A stretch of DNA of 64,000 bases from a virus. The stretch lies in the IMG/VR virus record IMGVR_UViG_3300036832_000548, positions 1 through 64,000 of that record; one strand, 5' to 3'. The notes below the pieces were generated by a model that was not told the DNA's origin, made no database searches, and saw only the letters and a list, made by a program, of their open reading frames with translations. Within the stretch, counting starts at the first letter, position 1; each line of letters opens with the position of its first letter. This document shows, piece by piece, positions 48,760 to 56,538 of the stretch. A program made the position numbers and the translations under genes.

Positions 48760-48923
48760 CGTTCGAACAAGAACTCAAGGCAGCAATCGACCAACATCGC
48801 GGCGAAGGCTTCGAAAAGCTGCGGGCCGTAGTCGATGCGATCTTCGCCAAGCATGGTCGCGAGATCCCGCAACCGATCACCGGCACCATTGAGACAGTTG
48901 ACCCTGGCGATAGGCTGCAATGA
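48756..48923 (+). CDS. 55-residue phage protein
   Basis: MTFEQELKAAIDQHRGEGFEKLRAVVDAIFAKHG..., then PQPITGTIETVDPGD. ATGA overlaps with both neighbours, so it is part of the operon although very short. Helical start and extended end suggest a small fibre-region adaptor. No family. Confidence 0.5.
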   Translation: MTFEQELKAAIDQHRGEGFEKLRAVVDAIFAKHGREIPQPITGTIETVDPGDRLQ

Positions 48924-49327
48924 CTCAGCAAACGATCGGCATTGGTTCCGCGCCCAACGACGGCACCGGCGATCCGGTTAGAACTGCGTTCGACAAGTGC
49001 AATAAAAATTTCACTGAGCTCTATCAGACCCAGCGGCGCGTCACGTCCTCGCCCATCACGATTACATCGACTGATGCGATCATAAATTGCAACATCAGCA
49101 GCGGCTCGCCTACTTGTACCTTGCCGCCATCCGCCTCGCGCGGAGGCCTGCCGCTCATCTTCAAGGATGTCGGGGGTCATTTCGCCGCTAACAACCTGAC
49201 CATCACTGCGGCAGCTAGCGAATTTATCGACGGGCTGACCACCATCGTACTCAGCACGAATTACCAGAGGCTGAAGCTGCTTCCAGTCAATGACGGCGTT
49301 GGAGTGGGGTGGATCATTGACCAATGA
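48920..49327 (+). CDS. Fibre tip-like protein
   Basis: 135 residues. N-terminus QTIGIGSAPNDGTGDPVRTAF followed by NKNFTELY is a frequent start of phage tail fibres. The remaining 95 residues repeat the C-terminal domain of the collagen-like fibre at 42095 (ITSTDAIINCNISSGSPTC, LIFKDVGGHF, TNYQRLKLLPVNDGV). Looks like a free tip or decoy domain; the ATGA-coupled neighbours suggest it is expressed with the repeat protein. Confidence 0.65.
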   Translation: MTQQTIGIGSAPNDGTGDPVRTAFDKCNKNFTELYQTQRRVTSSPITITSTDAIINCNISSGSPTCTLPPSASRGGLPLIFKDVGGHFAANNLTITAAASEFIDGLTTIVLSTNYQRLKLLPVNDGVGVGWIIDQ

Positions 49328-52110
49328 CATTCCCAACTGCCGATCTCACAACGATCACGGCAGACAGAACTGATTTCACTGCCGACGCTTCCGTTACGCT
49401 AACTGCCGACACGACGAAATTCACGGCGGATAGCACCAGCATATCCGCCGATATGATCATGCTGCCGGGTGCCGTGGGCACACTGGCGGCGACGGAAGCG
49501 GCAGACGGCGCGACATTTGCTGGTGCGGTTGCGTGGCCGGTCATCACCGGCACGTTGGTCGCAACCGACGTTGCTGATGGCGCAGCATTCAGCGCAACGT
49601 CAGTCACGCTCGGGGCATTGGCGGCGACTGAGAGCAGCGACACTGCGGCATTTTCCGGTGCGGCGGCTACTCTTGGATCGCTAGCGGCGACAGACGCTAG
49701 TGACGCCACGACGTTCGCCGGTCAAGTCGCTTGGCTCGGAACAATCGCCGCGACGGAAGGCGCGGATACCAGCACATTCTCTGGCATCATCGGATTGCTC
49801 GGCTCGCTGGCGGCTGAAGAGATCGATGATGCGGCAAGTTTCACCGGCTCTGCAGTTACGTTTGGATCGTTCGCTGCGAACGAGGCTATCGATACCGCAG
49901 CGTTTGCTGGCACTGCCGTCACGCTCGGCAGCTTTGCGCTCACTGAAGATGTCGACACGGCGGATTTCGCGGGCGGTCTCGTTGGCCTCTCGACGCTGAC
50001 GGCACAGGAAGGCCCGGATAGTGCTGCGGTCAGCGGCCAGGTCGAATGGTTCGTAACTCTAACGGCGACGGAAGGCGCGGATAGCGGTTCGTTTGCGGGT
50101 CTGACCGGTCTGCTTGGTTCGCTCGCGGCGACTGACGATCTCGATACGGCGGCAATCGACGGCGCGGTTGATTGGCAGCTCGAACTCGCGGCTGTTGAGG
50201 GCTCTGACGCTGCAGCGTTCAGCGGGCAGAGCGAATGGATCGCCACCCTAGCCGCGACTGAAGGCGCGGACGTTGCGGCCTTTGTCGTATCGTCAGCGTT
50301 CAGCGGCATCCTCGCCGCGACTGATGATCTCGACACCGCAGTGTTCAGCGGACTTGCTGGTGCGATCGGCCAGGTCGCGGCGGTCGAGGCGGGCGACAGC
50401 GCGTCGTTCAGCGGCCAAGTCGAAACCGTTGTGGCGCTGGCCGCGACGGAGGACGCAGATGCAGCCGCGTTCGCTGGCGAGCTGGTCTGGGCCGGGACGC
50501 TGGCAGCGGTTGAAGCCAGCGATATCGTGGCCTTCGCTGGCGGGATCTCAACGGCCGGCGCGTTGGCGGCGACTGAGGACATCGATACCGCAGCGTTCTC
50601 CGGTTCTGGCTATCTGATCTATGCCAGCCTCGCCGCCACAGACGCGGTCGATGCTGCGGCATTCAGCGGACTGGCTGGTGTGCTGGGATCGCTGACGGCG
50701 CTCGAGGGCGCTGATCAGGCGACGTTCGCGGTCACAGCCACATGGCTTGGCACGCTGGCCGCGACTGAGCGCGCTGACGACGCCTATTTCCCCGGCGAGT
50801 CGATTACGTTTGGCACGGTCGCCGCGACTGACGGGCAAGACGCGCCGTCCTTCAGCGGCACGGTCGCATGGCAAGGTGCCCTTGCTGCGGCAGAGATTGG
50901 CGACCGTGCGGGATTTGCCGGTCAAGCGGCCTTTCTAGCCACGCTGGCTGCAATCGAGCTGCCAGACGCCGCCAGCCTCACGGGCGCGGTAGCGTGGCTG
51001 GGCACGCTGGCCGCTCAGGAGGCGGCGACCGATACAGCCTCGATCCAGGGGCTTGTAAGCGCCTACGGTGCGCTAGCTGCCAACGAGGCAGGCGACAGGG
51101 CCAGCCTAACCGCCAGCGTGCAGACCCTCGGGTCTCTGGCAGCAACGGAACTCCGTGACACCGCTGCGTTCAGTTCGCAGGTCGGGGTCAGCGGAACCCT
51201 AGCGGCGAATGAGACCGCCAGCGACACTGCCAGTTTCGGGCTGTCTGCCCAAACGCTCGGTGTCATAAGCGCGATTGAAGCAGCCGGTGATGCCGCCGCG
51301 TTCAGCGGGGAGGCTGGTCGCGTCGGCACGCTGGCCGCGACTGAGACGACGGTCGATGCCGCGCAGTTTCAGGGTCAAGTCGTTTGGGTCGCCACGCTGG
51401 CGGCGGTCGATGGTCCCGACAGCGCGCAGCTTGCGGGGCGCGTTACCTGGTTCGCCACTCTGGCGGCGAACGAAGGTCCTGACGCCGCCAGCTTCAGTGT
51501 CACCCTCGGATGGCTGGGTGCGCTCGCCGCGCATGAGGCGCCTGACAGCGCCAGCATCACGGCTGTTGCCCAGACGTTTGCAACGCTCGAGGCGGTCGAG
51601 CGTCCAGACAGCGCGGCGATATACGGCATAGCCGGCATAGTCGGTTCGCTCAATGCGCACGAAGCGCCCGACACATTTCAGGCCAGCGCGGTGGCCGGCG
51701 CGATCGGCGCGCTCGCCGCGCTCGAGGCACCGGATCGCGCGAGCTTCACGTCAGCTGACGTTCAGACGGTTCAGTTCGTTGCAAGGAAAATCCCGCTCGA
51801 TGTCACGGTCACCGTCAAGCCACGGATTGTCGCCGTCGTCAGGCAGGTCGACACGGCGTGGCAAACCAATGTCACAGCGTCAGGCTATAGCGATGCTGTT
51901 CAAAGCAAGCAAACGCGCATCACGGCGACCAATCGGCAGACTGAGTTTACTGGCCAGAGCACGCCGCTCGATAATGTTATTACGTTCAAACCAAGCGGCC
52001 TGAGTTCTACAAGCAAAAAGATCGGCGCAACTGCCGACATGAAGATCACTGCATCTGGCTATCAGGCGACGGCGCAAGGCAAGCGGACGGGGTGGAAAGG
52101 AAAGCCATGA
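49324..52110 (+). CDS. Giant 21-residue repeat protein (36 units)
   Basis: 928 residues. N-terminal 50 residues have shorter TADxTxFTAD repeats. From about residue 50 to 815 there are 36 tandem units of 21 (a few 22-23) residues with consensus GxLAATExxDxAAFSGxxxxx. The C-terminal 110 residues differ (VTVTVKPRIVAVVR, then KITASGYQATAQG). The spacing of small hydrophobic residues suggests a beta-solenoid; a long fibre or adhesin is likely from the location. No catalytic motif and no export signal. Single units also end the proteins at 5705 and 14363. Confidence 0.75.
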   Translation: MTFPTADLTTITADRTDFTADASVTLTADTTKFTADSTSISADMIMLPGAVGTLAATEAADGATFAGAVAWPVITGTLVATDVADGAAFSATSVTLGALAATESSDTAAFSGAAATLGSLAATDASDATTFAGQVAWLGTIAATEGADTSTFSGIIGLLGSLAAEEIDDAASFTGSAVTFGSFAANEAIDTAAFAGTAVTLGSFALTEDVDTADFAGGLVGLSTLTAQEGPDSAAVSGQVEWFVTLTATEGADSGSFAGLTGLLGSLAATDDLDTAAIDGAVDWQLELAAVEGSDAAAFSGQSEWIATLAATEGADVAAFVVSSAFSGILAATDDLDTAVFSGLAGAIGQVAAVEAGDSASFSGQVETVVALAATEDADAAAFAGELVWAGTLAAVEASDIVAFAGGISTAGALAATEDIDTAAFSGSGYLIYASLAATDAVDAAAFSGLAGVLGSLTALEGADQATFAVTATWLGTLAATERADDAYFPGESITFGTVAATDGQDAPSFSGTVAWQGALAAAEIGDRAGFAGQAAFLATLAAIELPDAASLTGAVAWLGTLAAQEAATDTASIQGLVSAYGALAANEAGDRASLTASVQTLGSLAATELRDTAAFSSQVGVSGTLAANETASDTASFGLSAQTLGVISAIEAAGDAAAFSGEAGRVGTLAATETTVDAAQFQGQVVWVATLAAVDGPDSAQLAGRVTWFATLAANEGPDAASFSVTLGWLGALAAHEAPDSASITAVAQTFATLEAVERPDSAAIYGIAGIVGSLNAHEAPDTFQASAVAGAIGALAALEAPDRASFTSADVQTVQFVARKIPLDVTVTVKPRIVAVVRQVDTAWQTNVTASGYSDAVQSKQTRITATNRQTEFTGQSTPLDNVITFKPSGLSSTSKKIGATADMKITASGYQATAQGKRTGWKGKP
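49474..51765 (+). repeat. 36 tandem 63-bp coding repeats
   Basis: Encode GxLAATExxDxAAFSGxxxxx. Units are diverged at the DNA level but keep the protein pattern, so they are under protein-level selection, not a recent slippage expansion. Boundaries are approximate. Confidence 0.8.
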
Positions 52111-52322
52111 GCATCGAGGGCGCATTGCCGCCGCATCCGCCACCGCTCGAGCCCACGCCTTCGTATGCGATCAAGGAGCTGCTCACTGAGGCGAAAATCA
52201 GTGCGCTCAACGAAGGTCTCGCTGACCAGGGCGTCACGCCGGATCAGATCATTTCTATTCAGTACAGGCGTATGCATGGAAGCGCGCGTTACCACGTCTT
52301 CTACAAAGGAACACAGACATGA
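52107..52322 (+). CDS. 71-residue phage protein before endolysin
   Basis: MSIEGALPPHPPPLEPTPSY, then a helical KELLTEAKISALNEGLADQGV and PDQIISIQYRR...YHVFYKG. The end has the pattern of small beta folds that sense their translation neighbour. ATGA overlaps with the repeat protein and with the endolysin. Unknown role. Confidence 0.55.
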   Translation: MSIEGALPPHPPPLEPTPSYAIKELLTEAKISALNEGLADQGVTPDQIISIQYRRMHGSARYHVFYKGTQT

Positions 52323-53602
52323 GCAAAGCTATCGCCATCAGCTCTGGCCATGCGCAGGATGTGCCAGGCGCATCAGGCGAATGCGACGAGGTCACAGAAG
52401 CCCGCAAAATTGTCGACCGCGTCCATGAACTGCTGCAGCAAGCAAACGTGCCGTGCGTCAAGTTCCACGATAACGAATCGCAATCGCAGTCAGAAAATTT
52501 AGACGCCATAGTATCCTGGCATAATCAGCAGGACCGGCAGAGAGACATCAGCGTCCACCTAAATGCTGGAGGCAATGATGGTCCAATGGGCTGTGAGGTG
52601 CTTTGGGTCACGCAGGAAGAACTCGCTGGCGAGATCTCCGCGGCTATCGCAGCTGCAGGTCATCTCAAAAACAGAGGGCCGAAGGAACGCACTGATCTGG
52701 CGTTCCTGAACGGGACCGACATGCCTAGTTGCTTGCTCGAGGTAATATTTTGCGATAGCAGTGCCGACACTGAGTTGCTGAACGAGCACCATGAAGCGAT
52801 CTGCGTTGCGATTGCGGAGAGCATCGCTGACGTGAGGCTCGAGCAACAGCCACCAGCAGAGAGGCCACCAATCGATATGCCAGATCGGCCACCGCCCGAA
52901 CCCGCTGAGGAGCAAAGCCGCGTCAATATCGTGGGCCGCGCGCAGGGAGATGTTCAAGTCACCATCAACGGCGTCGTCGTCTATGGGCACGGTCGACGGG
53001 GGCGCGGTCAGCGTTGTCCGAATAGGGTGGACATGGTCGCCACGATGCAGGGTGATGTCATCGTCGTGCTGAACGGCGAAGAGTTTCACAACAAACCTGT
53101 CGCTATCCCGCCAGAGCCGCCGCCTGACGAACTCCAACCGGAGATCAAAGCGAACCACAAGAACGTATTCGCGACCACGTTCGGCGGCGAAGCGGACAAC
53201 GAACACAGTGCCTATCCACCCTATGACAGCGACGGCATGGGCGAGTATTTGGACGATGAGAGCTTCTATGTATCGCTGCCAGTTGCTGTCGACGATGCGG
53301 AGGACCGCGAGCGCGGGGTCACGGTGTTCAATCGCGCGAACGGCAAGAGCGCGCCGGCGCCGGTGAAGGACAAGGGACCATGGGTTATCAATGACGATGC
53401 GTATGTGTTTGGTGACGAGCGACCGATCGCGGAGCAATGCTACAACGATCATGAGCCGCTGCCGCAGGGATCAGGAAATAACGCTGGGAAGATCCCGGCG
53501 AATCCCGCTGGCATCGATCTGTCGCCGGGACTGATGAAAGAACTCGGGATGACCGACAACGGCCCAGTTGATTGGCGCTGGAACGAGGCTGAGATCGCCT
53601 AA
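52319..53602 (+). CDS. Endolysin: N-acetylmuramoyl-L-alanine amidase with RlpA-like C-terminus
   Basis: 427 residues. Residues 1-175 are an Amidase_3 zinc amidase that cleaves the amide between muramic acid and the stem peptide: zinc ligands in AISSGHAQD (H10) and ISVHLNAGG (near 80) and the catalytic Glu in SCLLEVIFC (near 142). After a Pro-rich linker comes a beta segment (VNIVGRAQGDVQVTINGVVV). The C-terminal 150 residues end in NPAGIDLSPGLMKELGM...DWRW, the closing pattern of double-psi beta-barrel (RlpA-like) domains. No signal peptide, so a holin is required. The extra domain may bind or cut glycan. Confidence 0.85.
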   Translation: MSKAIAISSGHAQDVPGASGECDEVTEARKIVDRVHELLQQANVPCVKFHDNESQSQSENLDAIVSWHNQQDRQRDISVHLNAGGNDGPMGCEVLWVTQEELAGEISAAIAAAGHLKNRGPKERTDLAFLNGTDMPSCLLEVIFCDSSADTELLNEHHEAICVAIAESIADVRLEQQPPAERPPIDMPDRPPPEPAEEQSRVNIVGRAQGDVQVTINGVVVYGHGRRGRGQRCPNRVDMVATMQGDVIVVLNGEEFHNKPVAIPPEPPPDELQPEIKANHKNVFATTFGGEADNEHSAYPPYDSDGMGEYLDDESFYVSLPVAVDDAEDRERGVTVFNRANGKSAPAPVKDKGPWVINDDAYVFGDERPIAEQCYNDHEPLPQGSGNNAGKIPANPAGIDLSPGLMKELGMTDNGPVDWRWNEAEIA

Positions 53603-53608
53603 GTTCTG

Positions 53609-53659
53609 TTGACAACCAAGTGTTGCGCTATTGACGAACTGTCACAAGCGCGTAGCAAT
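53609..53659 (+). promoter_or_regulatory. Possible promoter for the Pro/Gly-rich gene
   Basis: Two -35-like TTGAC hexamers (TTGACA at 53609-53614 and TTGACG at 53631-53636) occur in the 112-base gap. The second is followed after 16-17 bases by TAGCAA/AGCAAT, a weak -10. The gene that follows has its own ribosome site and terminator, which makes a separate transcript plausible. Confidence 0.3.
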
Positions 53660-53714
53660 CACTAGCGTAACGTCAGACTCGTTTACCAACCAACCCAAAA
53701 GGAGCTTGACCGCG

Positions 53715-54368
53715 ATGAATCCTTTCCTCGCTATGATTATTCCCGTCAGTGGTGCTGGTGGTCCGGTTGATCCGGGGTTCGGCGTGCCCGGTTGGCCCGC
53801 GCATCCGATCGCACCGGGCGGCCCACCGGGGGTGCCGACACACCCGTGGGTTCCGCCAATGCCGCCAACGTGGGGCGGACGACCACCTCCCGGTTACATT
53901 TCTGGTGGTCCCGGATCGCTGCCGGGTGTCCCGCCTGGAACATGGGGCGGGGTTGCGCCGCCGTGGGTTGACCATACGCTGCCGGGTGTCCCGCCTGGAA
54001 CATGGGGTGGAGTCGCGCCGCCGTGGGTTGACCACACGCTGCCCGGATGGCAACCACATCCGTCACATCCGATCGCGCCCGGTGGTGGTCAACCTCCCGG
54101 CATTTGGGGCGGCCCCGGTTCATTGCCGCCTTGGGCCATGCCGCCGATCTATCTTCCGCCTGACGAAACGCCACCAGAGCCTGGTTCTGGCAATTCGCCA
54201 GCACATCCGATTTACATCCCGCCCCCGCACGGACAGCAGCCGGGTGGCGGCAAGTTCTTGGTCCATGTTTTTGTGCCGGGTGTCGGCGGTGTGTGGTTCC
54301 TAATCGAAGCGCCGCCAGCTCCAGCGCATCCGATTGTTGAACCGCCTCCAACGGGACCGAAGGCCTGA
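53715..54368 (+). CDS. Proline/glycine-rich low-complexity protein
   Basis: 217 residues, about half Pro and Gly, with Trp and His: WGGxAPPWVDHTLPGVPPGT is repeated twice exactly by a 60-bp DNA duplication. The last 45 residues are less biased (GGGKFLVHVFVPGVGGVWFLIEAPP), a short beta pair. AAAAGGAG before the ATG at 53715. Single gene between a candidate promoter and a strong terminator. Such proteins are common orphans after endolysin genes in rhizobial prophages; function unknown. Confidence 0.65.
   Translation: MNPFLAMIIPVSGAGGPVDPGFGVPGWPAHPIAPGGPPGVPTHPWVPPMPPTWGGRPPPGYISGGPGSLPGVPPGTWGGVAPPWVDHTLPGVPPGTWGGVAPPWVDHTLPGWQPHPSHPIAPGGGQPPGIWGGPGSLPPWAMPPIYLPPDETPPEPGSGNSPAHPIYIPPPHGQQPGGGKFLVHVFVPGVGGVWFLIEAPPAPAHPIVEPPPTGPKA
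53919..54038 (+). repeat. Two 60-bp direct repeats
   Basis: 53919-53978 and 53979-54038 differ at only a few positions and code for the same 20 residues (LPGVPPGTWGGVAPPWVDHT). Recent tandem duplication. Confidence 0.9.
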
Positions 54369-54440
54369 ACACGACGGGACGAGCGGCAAGAACGGCGGGA
54401 TGACCGTCGTGCCGCCCGCCGCGACTGAGGTAATAAAAAA

Positions 54441-54465
54441 GCGGGGCACCGACATGGTGCCCCGC
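54441..54465. terminator. Bidirectional terminator between convergent genes
   Basis: GCGGGGCACC (54441-54450) pairs with GGTGCCCCGC (54456-54465), loop GACAT. AT-rich ATTATTTC follows on the plus side and TAATAAAAAA precedes, giving a U-run on the minus transcript. It closes both the Pro/Gly-rich gene and the minus-strand gene. Confidence 0.85.
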
Positions 54466-54471
54466 ATTATT

Positions 54472-54927
54472 TCATTCTGATTTTCTCGCTTCCATCTCAG
54501 CCTTGAAATCATCAGGCGTTCGCCGCGTCTTCCGTTTCGGCTCAGCCCCATCAGCCCTTGCAGGTCCGGGTGGGGCGGGAGGGGAACCGGCCTCGGTTGT
54601 GTTCCCCGAGGTCGGTTTCTTCTTCCTGCGCAACGACGGGACCTCGTCATTCAGCGGAGCCTCGACCGTCTTAGCGGCGATCGCCGTGATCAGCGCCGGC
54701 ACTGCTGATGCGGTTGGGCCTCCATTGTGGGTGGCGATAGTCAGGCGGTCGAGCTTGTCGAGCCGCTTGCTGCTGCGGGTCACGGTACGGATCTGGGCGT
54801 CGATCCGCTTTTCCTGCCGGACGAATGCCGCGAGCATTTTTTCCCGCTTGTCTCGCATCCGGTTCAGAAGGGCCACCTCGGCATTGTGTTTCCGTCGGGC
54901 ACGTTCTAGTCTTGGACTGTCGGTCAT
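54472..54927 (-). CDS. Coiled-coil basic protein
   Basis: 151 residues on the minus strand. Residues 5-60 form a strongly charged helix (RLERARRKHNAEVALLNRMR, DKREKMLAAFVRQEKRIDAQI), likely coiled coil. The C-terminal part is Lys/Pro-rich and disordered, ending PDDFKAEMEARKSE. Start at the ATG at 54925-54927 after AAGGAT. Could bind DNA or act as a small scaffold. Function unknown. Confidence 0.6.
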   Translation of the reverse strand: MTDSPRLERARRKHNAEVALLNRMRDKREKMLAAFVRQEKRIDAQIRTVTRSSKRLDKLDRLTIATHNGGPTASAVPALITAIAAKTVEAPLNDEVPSLRRKKKPTSGNTTEAGSPPAPPGPARADGAEPKRKTRRTPDDFKAEMEARKSE

Positions 54928-54961
54928 GATTGATATCCTTAGAAGGTTGGTTGCAGACCCC

Positions 54962-54990
54962 ACCCCGGCTGGTTGACGCCCAGCCGGGGT
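54962..54990 (+). terminator. Plus-strand intrinsic terminator
   Basis: ACCCCGGCTGG (54962-54972) pairs with CCAGCCGGGGT (54980-54990) followed by TTCTTTGCTTT. It lies upstream of the minus-strand coiled-coil gene and would block plus-strand read-through from the lysis region. Confidence 0.6.
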
Positions 54991-55170
54991 TTCTTTGCTT
55001 TCCGATTTACATTTCAAAAAGCCCGGTCATTAACGACCGTGAGATAGAGTCTAGCACACGCGATTCCGCGTTCAGTTAGTTAGAAGATGAATAGCAAACA
55101 CTTAGCTCGGCGCGGTGTTTGATGTTGTTGATGAAAATACTTTCTAAAAATACCGTTTTGGAATTTCGGC

Positions 55171-55281
55171 ATGGATCGCGGCACCCGCAACGCAGCCATC
55201 ATTTTCCTGATCGTCGTCGCGATCCTAGTCGCGATGTGGTTTATCGGTGCGTATGTCTGGAACGGAGGAGACTACCAATGA
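55171..55281 (+). CDS. 36-residue membrane peptide
   Basis: MDRGTRNAAIIFLIVVAILVAMWFIGAY..., one span with a short polar end (VWNGGDYQ). ATGA overlap with the next tiny membrane gene supports translation. The pair could be holin-like, but no diagnostic motif is present. Confidence 0.45.
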   Translation: MDRGTRNAAIIFLIVVAILVAMWFIGAYVWNGGDYQ

Positions 55282-55457
55282 CAAGAGGTCTACTGTTTTG
55301 GGTCGTCTATGTGATCTGCGTCATCGTTTGGCTAGGCGTTAGCTTTGGCGGCTTCGGCGGTCCATACGGCGCGCACCTAGCTGGCGGCAGCGTCATCGAG
55401 TTCATTCTGTTTGGTCTGCTCGGCTGGCAAGTATTTGGTCCGGTCGTTCACGGCTAA
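55278..55457 (+). CDS. 59-residue two-span membrane protein
   Basis: MTRGLLFWVVYVICVIVWLGVSF..., then a Gly-rich turn and a second span (VIEFILFGLLGWQVFGPVV). GGAGGAG before the ATG at 55278. Two spans and the place 1.7 kb after the endolysin make a small holin possible. Followed by a strong terminator. Confidence 0.55.
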   Translation: MTRGLLFWVVYVICVIVWLGVSFGGFGGPYGAHLAGGSVIEFILFGLLGWQVFGPVVHG

Positions 55458-55504
55458 CGAGTTCCGCGTTACGCTCCGTGGCGCGGAAGATTGCCCTCCC
55501 CACT

Positions 55505-55532
55505 AGCCCCGGCTCACACCGGGGCTTTTTTT
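55505..55532 (+). terminator. Intrinsic terminator
   Basis: AGCCCCGG (55505-55512) pairs with CCGGGGCT (55519-55526), loop CTCACA, followed by a seven-T run. Ends the tiny membrane gene pair. Confidence 0.88.
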
Positions 55533-55533
55533 A

Positions 55534-55686
55534 TTATGATCGCAGCATCCACATGGCGAGCCCAAACAATGCCGCGCCGAGTGACATGCCTATGATGGCG
55601 ATTGCCACGCCAAGCAGCATGAGTTGCCAGCCCTGGCGGCGGTTCATCCAACTGTCAATCCGCCCGATTGGTATTCGTTTGCTCAT
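55534..55686 (-). CDS. 50-residue membrane protein
   Basis: MSKRIPIGRIDSWMNRRQGW followed by a long hydrophobic span (MLLGVAIAIIGMSLGAAL). Last gene of a minus-strand operon, coupled by ATGA to the gene before it. Its stop lies just beyond the T-run of the plus-strand terminator. Confidence 0.5.
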   Translation of the reverse strand: MSKRIPIGRIDSWMNRRQGWQLMLLGVAIAIIGMSLGAALFGLAMWMLRS

Positions 55687-55832
55687 TGGTGGTGGATGTG
55701 CTGCATGAAGAGGTCACGCTTCGCGATCTCCATGAAGACCGCGCGCGTATCCTGCGGCAGCGGATTGAGCTTGGCCCAGCTCACCATCACGACGGCGAAG
55801 ACGAGCGGCAGCAGCACGGTGAGCCGGGTCAT
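55683..55832 (-). CDS. 49-residue membrane-anchored protein
   Basis: MTRLTVLLPLVFAVVMVSWA is a signal anchor; the rest is a short acidic/basic tail with two His pairs at the end (MQHIHHQ). ATGA overlaps on both sides. Unknown. Confidence 0.5.
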   Translation of the reverse strand: MTRLTVLLPLVFAVVMVSWAKLNPLPQDTRAVFMEIAKRDLFMQHIHHQ

Positions 55833-56050
55833 TTTGCCCATTTTGGCCGCTTGAGTTCGCCACTCGCCAGATCGATCAGAGCCGTGCCTATCTTGGCGGC
55901 TTGCTCGCGCGGGATCAGCCAAGTGATCGTCATGTGCTCTGGGTGTTGCATACTCAGAAAAATGTGCTCGGACCCATCGAACATCACCTTGCCGACCTTC
56001 CAGCGCGGATCGAGTATGGCTTGCAGTATCTTTTCGTCATTGATGCTCAT
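55829..56050 (-). CDS. 73-residue phage hypothetical
   Basis: MSINDEKILQAILDPRWKVG..., then a beta pattern GKVMFDGSEHIFLSMQ and a helix EQAAKIGTALIDLASGEL. Third gene of the minus-strand operon, ATGA-coupled. No family. Confidence 0.55.
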   Translation of the reverse strand: MSINDEKILQAILDPRWKVGKVMFDGSEHIFLSMQHPEHMTITWLIPREQAAKIGTALIDLASGELKRPKWAK

Positions 56051-56301
56051 GTGGTTCCTAAGCTCATCAGTTCATCTGCAAGCTTTTCCATGAGCTTGCT
56101 GACCTCGCGTATCCTGCGTGCGGTCATTCGCAGGTTCAACCTGTGATCAGGTCTGCTGACCAACGCCGCGAATCGTTCCGCCTCTTTCCGGCTCTTAAAT
56201 GTTTTGATCCGGCGTTTGCCATCAGCGTCAGTCCAATTAACGATCATCGCTATGCTGCGCACACCTTTGCTATTGTACCATGTACGCTCGCGGATGCTCA
56301 T
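56047..56301 (-). CDS. Arm-type DNA-binding-like small protein
   Basis: 84 residues. RERTWYNSKGVRSIAMIVNW, DADGKRRIKTFKSRKEAERF is the three-strand/helix pattern of the AP2-like arm domain that begins phage integrases, here free-standing and followed by a helix rich in Arg (RMTARRIREVSKLMEKLADEL). May bind DNA as a decoy or regulator. ATGA overlap with the next gene. Confidence 0.6.
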   Translation of the reverse strand: MSIRERTWYNSKGVRSIAMIVNWTDADGKRRIKTFKSRKEAERFAALVSRPDHRLNLRMTARRIREVSKLMEKLADELMSLGTT

Positions 56302-56471
56302 TATGGCCGCATGGTTCGCGTTGTTCGATAGACGCCGTGGCCGACTTTGACCACAACGCCGTTGCGTCGAAGCGTGCGCAGCGTAGGAAATTCAATCCCC
56401 TTAGCGCGTGCGCTTCCGCGTAGTTCGCGCCATTGCACCCATCGGAATTTTTGTGGTTGGACTCGTTTCAT
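56301..56471 (-). CDS. 56-residue basic protein
   Basis: MKRVQPQKFRWVQWRELRGSARAKGIEFPTLRTLRRNG..., a winged-helix-like basic fold. Starts at the ATG at 56469-56471; stop and next start overlap by one base. First gene of the minus operon. Perhaps DNA-binding. Confidence 0.5.
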   Translation of the reverse strand: MKRVQPQKFRWVQWRELRGSARAKGIEFPTLRTLRRNGVVVKVGHGVYRTTRTMRP

Positions 56472-56497
56472 GGATTTCCCTTTGCCTTCCACCCAGA

Positions 56498-56526
56498 TCT
56501 TTGGCTAGTGTCGGCCCTCCTGTCAA
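56498..56526 (-). promoter_or_regulatory. Possible promoter of the five-gene minus operon
   Basis: On the minus strand TTGACA (56526-56521), a perfect -35, is followed after 17-18 bases by CAAAGAT, a poor -10. The first ATG is at 56471. Confidence 0.35.
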
Positions 56527-56538
56527 CTGGAGGTTGCC

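Noticed and set aside
49474-51765. CRISPR-like or satellite array
   Set aside because: The 63-base periodicity is entirely in frame, diverged at DNA level and conserved as protein repeats, without spacers.
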